In this document: piece by piece, positions 8,091-15,391 of the stretch
How positions within the stretch are numbered: the stretch's first letter is position 1
Layout: every line of letters starts with the position of its first letter
NCBI GenBank assembly: GCA_963728765.1
Contig: CAVSKX010000004.1
Location: forward strand, 620,001-684,000
DNA length: 64,000 nucleotides
From: AC-32 sp963728765
GTDB taxonomy: Bacteria; Actinomycetota; Thermoleophilia; Gaiellales; Gaiellaceae
Direction of reading: 5' to 3'
Translations under genes and position numbers: made by a program
The notes under the pieces: generated by a model
Database searches by the model: none
What the model was told of the DNA's origin: nothing
Seen by the model: the letters and a program-made list of their open reading frames with translations, nothing else

Positions 8091-9425
8091 TCAGTGGGTG
8101 ACATCCGCAACCGAATAGAGCCGCCACGAACCCGGAACGCCCTTGAGCTCGCGCTCTCCTCCATCTTCGAACTCGACACCGGCTCCGGCAACCAGGTCCT
8201 TCACGGTCTGTGAGACGAGCACCTCGCCACTCCCCGCGGCGGCGGCAACGCGGGCACCGATCACCACGGCGAGCCCGGCGACCTTGCCCTCGTGCACCTC
8301 GCACTCGCCCGTGTGCACCCCGGCCCGAACCTCGAGCCCGAGCTCGCCGACGCCCTCCACGACAGCCTGGGCACAGCGGATCGCCCGCGCCGGCCCGTCG
8401 AAGGTCGCGAAGAACCCGTCTCCGGCCGTGTCCTTCTCTTCTCCGCGAAAACGCGCCAGCTCCCGCCGGACGAACCTGTGGTGGCTGTCGAGGAGGTCGC
8501 GCCACGCGCGGTCGCCGAGCTCTGCCGCCCGCTCCGTCGAGCCGACGATGTCGGTGAAGAGCACCGTGGCGAGGACGGTGTCCGGCACCTCCGGCGGCGC
8601 TTCGCCGGCTACGAAGCGTTCGACCTCGTCCGGGATCTCCGTCGAGAGGAAGATCGCAAAGCGGTCGTTGCCCGAGACGCGCATGAGCCGGGCCCCGCGA
8701 ATTTGTCCTGCGACATCTCGGGCGTGGTCTTCGGCATCGCGTGTCAGATCCAGCGGCGCGTCTTGCCGGTAGAGCACGAGCGTCGGCACGCGCACCGACG
8801 GAAGCACATTGCGCAGGTCCGTCTCGAACCAGGCGCGGTTCAGCGCGTAGGCAACGGCCGGGCTCGCCCCGACGCGCAGCCAATTGGCGAACCATTCCCG
8901 CTCCTTTGGGTTCGCGTAGAGAGACGGCGCACCCTGGGCGAGAAGCTGGTCGGCGAACTCCTGCGTGCCCCACTCATCGCGCAACTCGGCCAGCTCGTCG
9001 AGGGCCCACTCGGTCTCCAGACCGGGATCGTGTGCGACGGGGTGGAAGAGCACGAGGGCGCGAGTGCGCTCGGGATACGTCGCCGCGTGGAGCGCGGCCA
9101 TCGAGCAGCCGTCATGCGAGCCCAGCAGGACGGTGCTCGTCGAGCCCACCGCGTCGAGGACTGCACGCACGTCGTCCATACGCGTCTCGAGAGCTGGAAA
9201 GTGGCCTCCGAGGTCCGACAGGCCCGTCCCGCGCTTGTCGAACAGGATCAGCCGGAACCTTCGGGCGAGCCGTTCGTAGAACTCGCGCCAATGCGGCGAC
9301 TCCCAGCCGTAGACGAGGTTGGAGATGTAGTCCGGGACGTAGATCAGGTCGACATCTCCGTCGCCGACCACCTGGTAGGCGATCGAGACGCCGCCGCTGC
9401 GGGCGTAGCGGATGTCGAGGCCCAT
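8091..9425 (-). CDS. Alpha/beta-hydrolase fused to a class III nucleotidyl cyclase
   Basis: This 444-residue protein has an alpha/beta-hydrolase fold (about 1-265) followed by an adenylate/guanylate cyclase domain (about 280-440). The nucleophile elbow reads GSHDGCSMA where relatives have GASEGG, so the serine position is His and hydrolase activity is doubtful. A ligand-sensing role is possible. In the cyclase domain the two metal Asp residues (LFTDIVGST and GDGFFATF) and the specificity Lys (EEKDTAGDG) are present. The transition-state Asn is replaced (VVIGARVAA in place of VNIAARVAA), while the Arg is kept. Its start is 26 bp from the divergent aldehyde dehydrogenase start. Confidence 0.85.
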   Translation of the reverse strand: MGLDIRYARSGGVSIAYQVVGDGDVDLIYVPDYISNLVYGWESPHWREFYERLARRFRLILFDKRGTGLSDLGGHFPALETRMDDVRAVLDAVGSTSTVLLGSHDGCSMAALHAATYPERTRALVLFHPVAHDPGLETEWALDELAELRDEWGTQEFADQLLAQGAPSLYANPKEREWFANWLRVGASPAVAYALNRAWFETDLRNVLPSVRVPTLVLYRQDAPLDLTRDAEDHARDVAGQIRGARLMRVSGNDRFAIFLSTEIPDEVERFVAGEAPPEVPDTVLATVLFTDIVGSTERAAELGDRAWRDLLDSHHRFVRRELARFRGEEKDTAGDGFFATFDGPARAIRCAQAVVEGVGELGLEVRAGVHTGECEVHEGKVAGLAVVIGARVAAAAGSGEVLVSQTVKDLVAGAGVEFEDGGERELKGVPGSWRLYSVADVTH

Positions 9426-9451
9426 GTGCGCGAGTCTCCTAGACTTGCGTC

Positions 9452-10879
9452 ATGGCCACAACCGTCGCCGAGCGCAAGCTGTTCGTCGCCGGCGAGTGGG
9501 TGGAGACGGGTGACTGGATCGACGTCCGCTCCCCCTACTCGGGCGAGGTTGTCAGCCGCGTGGCGAAGGGCGGCGCCGACGAGACCAGGCGCGCGATCGG
9601 CGCCGCAGAGCGGGCGCTCCACAACCCGCTCCCCGCGCATAAGCGGGCCGAGATCCTGGTCAAGGTCGTCGCCGGGATCGCACGGCGGCACGACGAGATT
9701 GCCCGGCAGATCTCCGACGAGGCCGGCAAGCCGCTGAAGGCCGCCCGCGTCGAGGCCTCCCGGGCGATGTCGACCTACACGTTCGCCGCCGTCGAGGCGC
9801 GCAAGCTCGCCGGCGAGATGGTCCCGATGGACGCGGCGCAGGCCGGCGAGGGCAAGCTCGCCTTCACGTTGCGACGACCGATCGGCGTCGTCGGCGCGAT
9901 CTCGCCGTTCAACTTCCCGCTCAACCTCGTCGCGCACAAGCTCGCGCCCGCCCTAGCGGCGGGCTGCCCCGTCGTCCTGAAGCCCGCGACACAGACGCCG
10001 CTCTCGGCGCTCCTGCTCGCGGAGCTCGAGGACGAGGCGGGCCTGCCGCCTGGTTGGCTGAGCGTCGTCGTCGGCCCCTCGGCCGAGATCGGCGACGCGC
10101 TCGTCGACGACGAGCGCGTGAAGGCGATCACCTTCACGGGCTCGGGCGCGGTCGGCTGGGGCCTGGCCGCGCGGGCCGCCAGGAAGAAGGTCAACCTCGA
10201 GCTGGGCAACGCGACCCCGGTGATCGTCACCGCGGATGCCGACATCGAGGCCGCCGCGACCGCGATGGCCGCCCACGCCTTCTCGTTCGCGGGCCAGAGC
10301 TGCATCTCCGTCCAGCGGCTCTACGTCGAGCGGCCGGCGTACGACCGGTTCGTCGAGGCCTTCGTGCCGAAGGTCGAGGCGTTGAAGATCGGCGACCCCG
10401 CCGACGAGGAGACCGACGTCGGGCCGGTGATCGACGAGGACGCCCGCGAGCGGATCCTGGAGTGGATCGCCGAGGCCCGCGACGGCGGCGCCGAGATACT
10501 CACCGGCGGCGATGAGCAGGACGGTCTGATCGCACCGACGGTGATCGCCGGCGCCTCGCCCGAGCTGAGGGTGAGCTGCGAGGAGGTCTTCGGCCCAGTG
10601 GTCACGGTGAACGCCTTCGACTCGCTCGACGAGGCGATCGAGCTGGCCAACTCGACGCGCTACGGCCTCCAGGCGGGGATCTTCACCAGCCGCCTCGACA
10701 CCGCCATGCGCGCGGGCCAGGAGCTCGAGTTCGGCGGCGTGATCGTCAACGAGGCGCCGACGTTTCGGACCGACCAAATGCCCTATGGCGGCGTCAAGGA
10801 CTCGGGCAACACGCGCGAGGGTCCTGCGTATGCGGTGCGCGAGCTGACCGAAGAGCGCTTGGTGGTCATCGATCTCTAG
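9452..10879 (+). CDS. NAD(P)-dependent aldehyde dehydrogenase
   Basis: A 475-residue cytoplasmic enzyme oxidising aldehydes to acids. It has the cofactor-binding region SPFNFPLNLVAHKLAPALAAG, the Glu motif NLELGNATP and the catalytic Cys in FAGQSCISVQR. The C-terminal motif MPYGGVKDSGNTREG is also typical. The Glu motif is ELGNATP where most relatives have ELGGNAP, a small deviation. The substrate cannot be assigned; the lactaldehyde/succinate-semialdehyde subgroup is the closest by eye. The divergent start codons lie only 26 bp apart, so the two genes must share promoter sequence or be transcribed leaderless. Confidence 0.92.
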   Translation: MATTVAERKLFVAGEWVETGDWIDVRSPYSGEVVSRVAKGGADETRRAIGAAERALHNPLPAHKRAEILVKVVAGIARRHDEIARQISDEAGKPLKAARVEASRAMSTYTFAAVEARKLAGEMVPMDAAQAGEGKLAFTLRRPIGVVGAISPFNFPLNLVAHKLAPALAAGCPVVLKPATQTPLSALLLAELEDEAGLPPGWLSVVVGPSAEIGDALVDDERVKAITFTGSGAVGWGLAARAARKKVNLELGNATPVIVTADADIEAAATAMAAHAFSFAGQSCISVQRLYVERPAYDRFVEAFVPKVEALKIGDPADEETDVGPVIDEDARERILEWIAEARDGGAEILTGGDEQDGLIAPTVIAGASPELRVSCEEVFGPVVTVNAFDSLDEAIELANSTRYGLQAGIFTSRLDTAMRAGQELEFGGVIVNEAPTFRTDQMPYGGVKDSGNTREGPAYAVRELTEERLVVIDL

Positions 10880-10915
10880 CGTTTTGCGTCGCGGCGCGTC
10901 GGGAAGCCAGCGCTC

Positions 10916-11071
10916 ATGATCGGTGTTGCCATCGCCCTCGTCGTGATCGGGATCGTCTTCGCGTTCGTGATCCCGTGGGTCGGCATTGCGGTCGGCATCG
11001 TCGGGCTGCTCCTGTTCATCGCGTTCGTCGCCGGTTTCGGCCGCCGCGCGGCGGACGACCACCGTTTCTAG
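10916..11071 (+). CDS. Small membrane protein (51 residues)
   Basis: The 51 residues comprise one long or two short hydrophobic segments separated by a Pro-Trp (FVIPWVGIAVG) and a charged C-terminal tail (GRRAADDHRF). It follows the aldehyde dehydrogenase by 36 bp on the same strand. The function is unknown. The last base of its TAG is the first base of the 163-bp palindrome. Confidence 0.65.
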   Translation: MIGVAIALVVIGIVFAFVIPWVGIAVGIVGLLLFIAFVAGFGRRAADDHRF

Positions 11072-11233
11072 GAGGGCTTGGCGGGGCTGTGCACGCTCTC
11101 GGAGCGCGATGCTCGTTCCGAGGCAAGGGCGCAGGGAGCGTTCGTACCTGAAAGGTACGGGCGCGACTGAGGACGCAGCATCGGGGCGAGCAGCGCGGTC
11201 TGAGGGCCTCGTCACTGTCCCGCCAAGCCCTCC
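11071..11233. repeat. 163-bp imperfect palindrome (MITE-like or structured RNA)
   Basis: The ends are a perfect 15-bp inverted repeat: GGAGGGCTTGGCGGG at 11071-11085 and its complement at 11219-11233. The centre (11144-11158) is itself a hairpin, GTACC-TGAAA-GGTAC, almost exactly at the midpoint. Between them the two arms still match imperfectly, for example CTCGGAGCGCGATGCTCG on the left against CTCAGACCGCGCTGCTCG read from the right arm. The whole segment could therefore fold into one long hairpin. It fills most of the gap between the small membrane gene and the zinc-ribbon gene. Confidence 0.8.
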
Positions 11234-11271
11234 CTGGAGACGCCGACCCCGCTGCTAGACTCGCGCCGCTC

Positions 11272-11823
11272 GTGGCGCGTTTTTCCCTGCTAAACCGCGT
11301 ACGCAGGCGGTCCAGCGACGACTCCGTCGCGAGCCCTCCGCGAGTGCATCGACGGGCGCCCTCACCCGGGGCGCTGAGGCGCGAGCGGCGGGCGATCGTG
11401 AAGGCGCGCGAAGAGCGGATCCGGAACCTCGGCGGGCTCACCCTCGAGATGTACCGGCGCTCTAGCTTCCGCGACCAGCTGCTCATCGAGCAGTGCCGCG
11501 AGATCGTCGCGCTCGAGGAGCGGCTTGCCGAGCTCGACTCGATGCTCGAGGCCGTGGCGACCGCGCGCCGCGCCCCGAAGACGTGTGAGTGCGGCGCCCC
11601 GGTCCCGTGGGGGTCGCACTTCTGCGCGAACTGCGGCCGCCCCGTCGGCGCCGAGCCCGTCATCGCCTGCGAAGGGTGCGGCCATCCGCTCCCCGCGGAC
11701 GCGAGCTTCTGCGCCAGCTGCGGGCACCAGGTCGAGAGCAGCGAGGCCGAGGCGCGGCCCGAGCTCCCGCCGCCGCAGGTGGACGACACTGTTCTCCACT
11801 CGGCAGAACAGCAGGAGCGCTAG
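11272..11823 (+). CDS. Double zinc-ribbon protein
   Basis: A 183-residue protein starting at GTG. It has a basic N-terminus, a helical region with likely coiled-coil character (about 45-98) and two consecutive zinc ribbons: CECGAPVPWGSHFCANCG, then CEGCGHPLPADASFCASCG. Such ribbons act as structural or protein/nucleic-acid binding modules. The stop codon touches the ATG of the next zinc-ribbon gene, so the pair forms an operon. Function unknown. Confidence 0.75.
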   Translation: MARFSLLNRVRRRSSDDSVASPPRVHRRAPSPGALRRERRAIVKAREERIRNLGGLTLEMYRRSSFRDQLLIEQCREIVALEERLAELDSMLEAVATARRAPKTCECGAPVPWGSHFCANCGRPVGAEPVIACEGCGHPLPADASFCASCGHQVESSEAEARPELPPPQVDDTVLHSAEQQER

Positions 11824-12507
11824 ATGGCCGGACGCGAGGACGAGCGGCGCTGCCCGCGCTGCGCCGCGCCGTACGCCGAGGGCCAGGAGTACTGCCTCGA
11901 GTGCGGCGAGCGGATCCCCGCGGCGCCGGGGCTGACGACGCGACTCGGCAACCGCTGGCGCCGTCGCGTTGGCTGGTACCCGGGCGACTGGATCTGGCCG
12001 GCGCTGCTCACGCTGGTCGTCGCGGTCGTCGCCGGCCTGCTCTCCGCGATCTTCCTGGCCGACGAGTCGAGCTCCGCGGGCGGCACTCTCGTCCGCACGT
12101 TGGAGCGGCCCTCGACCGTGCCGCAGGGACAGGCGCCTACCGAGCCGACGACCGCTCCCACGACGACGACCGCGACAACCGGCACGACGCCGCGGAAGCC
12201 GCCGCGCCCTCTCCGGAAGGCGGCGCTCGTCTTCTGGCCGGCCGGGAAGAGCGGCTGGACGATCGTGCTCGACTCGGTGCCGGCGACGAACGGCCGCACG
12301 GGAGCGGTCGCGGAGGCGAAACAGGCCGCGCGGCTGGGAATGAAGGAGGTCGGCGTCCTCGACTCCTCGCGCTTCTCGAGCCTGCACCCCGGGTACTTCG
12401 TCGTCTTCGCCGGGATCTACGACACCGAGGCCGAGGCGCAGAGCCACGTCATCGAGGCGCACCGCCACGGTTACCGCGGTCCATACCCGCGTCCGATCAC
12501 GCCCTAA
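11824..12507 (+). CDS. Zinc-ribbon membrane protein with SPOR-like C-terminus
   Basis: This 227-residue protein has an N-terminal zinc ribbon (CPRCAAPYAEGQEYCLECG) and one transmembrane helix (about residues 60-80). A Thr/Pro-rich linker follows, then a C-terminal domain of about 80 residues. That domain (GWTIVLDSVP, then YFVVFAGIYDTEAEAQSHV) has the spacing of a SPOR/sporulation-related fold, which binds denuded peptidoglycan. This suggests a cytoplasmic zinc ribbon linked to a cell-wall-facing domain. The SPOR call is an inference from pattern. Confidence 0.7.
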   Translation: MAGREDERRCPRCAAPYAEGQEYCLECGERIPAAPGLTTRLGNRWRRRVGWYPGDWIWPALLTLVVAVVAGLLSAIFLADESSSAGGTLVRTLERPSTVPQGQAPTEPTTAPTTTTATTGTTPRKPPRPLRKAALVFWPAGKSGWTIVLDSVPATNGRTGAVAEAKQAARLGMKEVGVLDSSRFSSLHPGYFVVFAGIYDTEAEAQSHVIEAHRHGYRGPYPRPITP

Positions 12508-12561
12508 GGCGGCGACTCGGCACCGTCCACGTTTACCGACAAGCAAACGTGAAAGGGGACT

Positions 12562-12589
12562 TTGTAACACGGCCCGGGTTCGTTAGACT
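12562..12589 (+). promoter_or_regulatory. Candidate promoter upstream of the 149-residue gene
   Basis: TTGTAA (12562-12567) and TAGACT (12584-12589) are spaced 16 bp apart in an otherwise GC-rich gap of about 170 bp. Downstream, the nine bases GCGGGAGAT occur twice (12644-12652 and 12661-12669) close to the GTG start, in an AT-rich patch for this genome. Only the pattern supports it. Confidence 0.35.
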
Positions 12590-12676
12590 CGGACCCGCAG
12601 CGCAGCCCCAGGGAGTGGATTAACCCCCAATTAACAAAGCTTTGCGGGAGATTAATCGCAGCGGGAGATACTGACC

Positions 12677-13126
12677 GTGGACGAGCGGACGCTTCAGATT
12701 CAGGCCTGCATGTATCAGTACTCACGTGCGATCTACCGGTCGGTCAAGGACCTGGTCGACCCGTACGTCGCCCCGGAGACGCGGATCGAGTACCGCCGAG
12801 AGGTGCTCGAAGCGTGTGAGCAGACAATGGAGCGCCTGGCGAAGGACCCGCTCTACTTCGCGAAGCCCGACCGCGCGCTCTTCCAGGACATCCGGCGCTA
12901 CTTCCCGATCACGTGCCAGGCGCAGGTCGCGTGGGCCGTGCGCGAGGGCGTCGCCGCGGCGGTCGCGTTCATCGAGAGCCAGATCGAGGCCGGCGCCTTT
13001 GACGGCGGCGTCGCCCGCTGCCGCGCGACGACGCGCAAGGGGAAGCCGTGCCAGCGCACGCCCCTGCCCGAGCGCGACTACTGCCCCTCGCATCAGCACC
13101 TCGAGCGTTCCAAGGTCGCGGCCTGA
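12677..13126 (+). CDS. Conserved hypothetical protein with a Cys/His C-terminal motif
   Basis: The 149 residues start at GTG. The N-terminal two thirds look helical. The C-terminus reads CRATTRKGKPCQRTP and then YCPSHQHL, a CxxxTxxGxxC...CxxH pattern seen in small zinc-binding domains of many actinobacterial proteins. It is followed by pafBC on the same strand. The stop TGA is the first triplet of a double-hairpin repeat. Function unknown. Confidence 0.7.
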   Translation: MDERTLQIQACMYQYSRAIYRSVKDLVDPYVAPETRIEYRREVLEACEQTMERLAKDPLYFAKPDRALFQDIRRYFPITCQAQVAWAVREGVAAAVAFIESQIEAGAFDGGVARCRATTRKGKPCQRTPLPERDYCPSHQHLERSKVAA

Positions 13127-13187
13127 GGCGTCGCGTTGCGGCGCCGACCATGCAGGCCGTGCGGGCTTTGCCCGTGCCGCCGCCTTA
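13127..13187 (+). repeat. Double-hairpin repeat, copy 2
   Basis: Hairpin 1 is GGCGTCGCGTTGCGGCGCC (13127-13145). A 9-nt linker follows. Hairpin 2 has 12-nt arms at 13155-13166 and 13170-13181 around a TTT loop, and the tail reads CTTAG. This is the most diverged copy (three mismatches in the outer half of hairpin 2) but keeps the geometry. It begins at the stop codon of the preceding gene. Confidence 0.65.
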
Positions 13188-13222
13188 GCCCACTACCCCT
13201 CTAGGCGATAGTCTCGCCCAGG

Positions 13223-15232
13223 GTGTCGCACGACACGGACAAGCTGATCCGTCAGCTCTCGCTCGTCGCCTTTCTGATGGCGGAGCGGCGGGCGGTGACC
13301 GCGCGCGACATCAAGGGCCAGGTCGAGGGCTACCAGGAGATGTCCGACGAGGCGTTCGCGCGGCGCTTCTACTCCGACCGCGCGGAGCTGATCGCGCTCG
13401 GCGTCCCGCTGCACTCCCAGCGCGACGAGTACACGGGCGAGGAGCTTTACACGATGCGCTCCGAGCGCTACTTCCTGCCGCCGCTCGAGCTGACCGACGA
13501 CGAGCTCGCGGCGCTGCAGACCTGCCTCTACCTGCTCGAGGGGAAGTTCGCCTACGCCGAGCCGCTGCGGCTCGCGCTGCAGAACCTCGCGCTCGGCAGG
13601 CCGGGCTTCGCGGAGGCGCCGACCGACACCGCGATGCGCGTCGAGGTGCTCGATCCCGAGTACTCGGTCGAGATGCAAGGCCGGCTCGGCAAGCTCGAGG
13701 CCGCGATCTCGAAGCAGCGCACGGTCAAGTTCCCGTACTGGTCGATCTCGCGCGACGAGGAGCGCGAGCGCTCGGTCAACCCGTACGCGCTCTTCGCGGA
13801 CTCGGGCGCGTGGTACGTCGTCGGCGAAGACCTCGACGCGGGCGACGAGCGCACGTTCCGGGTGTCGCGCATCCGCGGCGACATCCGCTTTGCGACGCGG
13901 CGGGAGCGCGATTTCCGGCTACCGGCCGAGTTCGACGTCGACCGCTACCGCGGCCGACCGCCGTGGCAGATCGGCGATCCCGTGGGCGAGGCACGCATCG
14001 AGGTGACGGGCGACACTGCCTGGTGGGTCGAGCGCACGTTCGGCACGAAGGTCGACGACGGCGTCTTCGCGACGGAGTACTCGAGCCTGGCGCTGCTCGC
14101 CTCGTGGGTGCTGCGACAGGACGGCCGGGCGGTGCCGCAGGCGCCGGAGGAGCTTCGGCGCGAGGTGGCGCGGGCGCTGAGGGCCGTCCGCGAGCGCCAC
14201 GAGGGCCGGCCTATGGAGCTTGCCAGCGAAATCGACGGCCACGCGGAACAAGAGCTCGTCGAGCGGCCCGCTGCGCCCTTGCACCCCGAGCGTTTTGCCG
14301 TCCTGCAGGCGCTGCTCGCCTATCTGCTCGACCGCTGCGGTGACGACACGGAGGCGGAGATCCCCGCGCGCGAGCTTCTGCAGGACTTCAACATCGGCTC
14401 ACCCGAGGAGTTGCAGGAGCACCTCTCGCTGCTGAACCTCGTGAACTTCGGCGGCGGCTGCTACGCAGTCTACGCGGAGCTCGACGGCGACACCGTCCGC
14501 GTGGACAAGGAGCTGTTCGGCGACACCTTCCGCGCGCCGCCGCGCCTGACGCCGCTCGAGGCGCGGGCGATCCGGCTCGCCCTCGAGTTCGTAGGCCCGA
14601 TGATCGCCGCCGACGCGCGCACGCCGCTCGAGCGGGTGCGGACGAAGCTCGAGGAGACGTTCGGCGAGTTCGAGCTCGCGCAGACGCCCGAGCCGCAGGT
14701 GCAGCGCGCCGAGGAGGACCTCGTCGGCACCCTCAGCCGCGGCCTGCGCGAGCGGCGCCTCGTCGAGGTCGACTACCTGAAGGAAGGCGACGAGGAGGTC
14801 TCGACGCACCTCGTCGAGCCGTACGCGCTCGAGCGGCGGCTGCCGTACTGGTACGTGCACACGTGGGACCGGACGCGTGACGGCGAACGGTCGTTCCGGC
14901 TAGACCGCATGCGCAGCGCGCGGCTCCAGCGCGGGCACTTCGAGCCGCGGGAGGGCTTCGACCCGCACGAGTTCCGCGACGCGCGGCCGGCCCGCATCTG
15001 GTACTCGCCCGAGATCGCACGCTGGGAGCTCGAGAAAGGAGCACGCCGGCTCGCGGACGGCTCGGCGGTGGCCGAACGCCCGGTCGGGAGCCCGGAATGG
15101 CTCGTCGGCGAGATCCTCAGCTACCGCGGCGAGGCAGTCGTGCTCGAGCCACCGGAGCTGCGCCGCGAGATCGCCGAGCGCGCAAAGGCCGTGCAGCGCG
15201 AGCTGGGCCTCTCGCGCGTCCGCGTCGCCTAA
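13223..15232 (+). CDS. pafBC: Fused PafB-PafC-type WYL transcriptional regulator
   Basis: The 669 residues comprise two tandem copies of the HTH-WYL-WCX architecture. The first WYL region lies near residues 160-230 (RTVKFPYWSISRDEERER then VNPYALF). The second lies near 510-580 (RLVEVDYLKEGDEEVSTHLV then VEPYALERRLPYWYVHTWD). In mycobacteria PafB and PafC form a complex that drives the RecA/LexA-independent DNA-damage response; some actinobacteria fuse them. Here no proteasome or Pup genes are adjacent. The start is GTG. A REP-like element begins at the base after its TAA. Confidence 0.85.
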   Translation: MSHDTDKLIRQLSLVAFLMAERRAVTARDIKGQVEGYQEMSDEAFARRFYSDRAELIALGVPLHSQRDEYTGEELYTMRSERYFLPPLELTDDELAALQTCLYLLEGKFAYAEPLRLALQNLALGRPGFAEAPTDTAMRVEVLDPEYSVEMQGRLGKLEAAISKQRTVKFPYWSISRDEERERSVNPYALFADSGAWYVVGEDLDAGDERTFRVSRIRGDIRFATRRERDFRLPAEFDVDRYRGRPPWQIGDPVGEARIEVTGDTAWWVERTFGTKVDDGVFATEYSSLALLASWVLRQDGRAVPQAPEELRREVARALRAVRERHEGRPMELASEIDGHAEQELVERPAAPLHPERFAVLQALLAYLLDRCGDDTEAEIPARELLQDFNIGSPEELQEHLSLLNLVNFGGGCYAVYAELDGDTVRVDKELFGDTFRAPPRLTPLEARAIRLALEFVGPMIAADARTPLERVRTKLEETFGEFELAQTPEPQVQRAEEDLVGTLSRGLRERRLVEVDYLKEGDEEVSTHLVEPYALERRLPYWYVHTWDRTRDGERSFRLDRMRSARLQRGHFEPREGFDPHEFRDARPARIWYSPEIARWELEKGARRLADGSAVAERPVGSPEWLVGEILSYRGEAVVLEPPELRREIAERAKAVQRELGLSRVRVA

Positions 15233-15376
15233 CCCGGGGTCAGGTCTTGCACCGCCGCATTCGCTTGCCGAATCTGCACCAACCTGTTCACTGCAGTGGG
15301 TAACTCGTCACCGTTTCGACGCACCATTCCAAGCGGGCTGTGCAGCTGATGTTGCAATGCAAGACCTGACCCCGGG
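15233..15376. repeat. REP-like palindromic element, 144 bp
   Basis: A perfect 19-bp inverted repeat bounds the element: CCCGGGGTCAGGTCTTGCA at 15233-15251 and its complement at 15358-15376. GGTCAGGTCTTGCA-type ends are, to my recollection, common beside REP-associated tyrosine transposases (IS200-like RAYTs). No transposase lies between or near the arms, so this would be a non-autonomous copy. It starts right after the pafBC stop codon and ends 15 bp before the end of the convergent kinase gene. Confidence 0.75.
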
Positions 15377-15391
15377 GTGGACGGTGCGGGA

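Noticed and set aside
12570..12610. A GGGTTCG...ACTCGGACCC stretch that looked like part of a tRNA arm.
   Set aside because: No acceptor stem, anticodon arm or CCA-like end can be folded around it.
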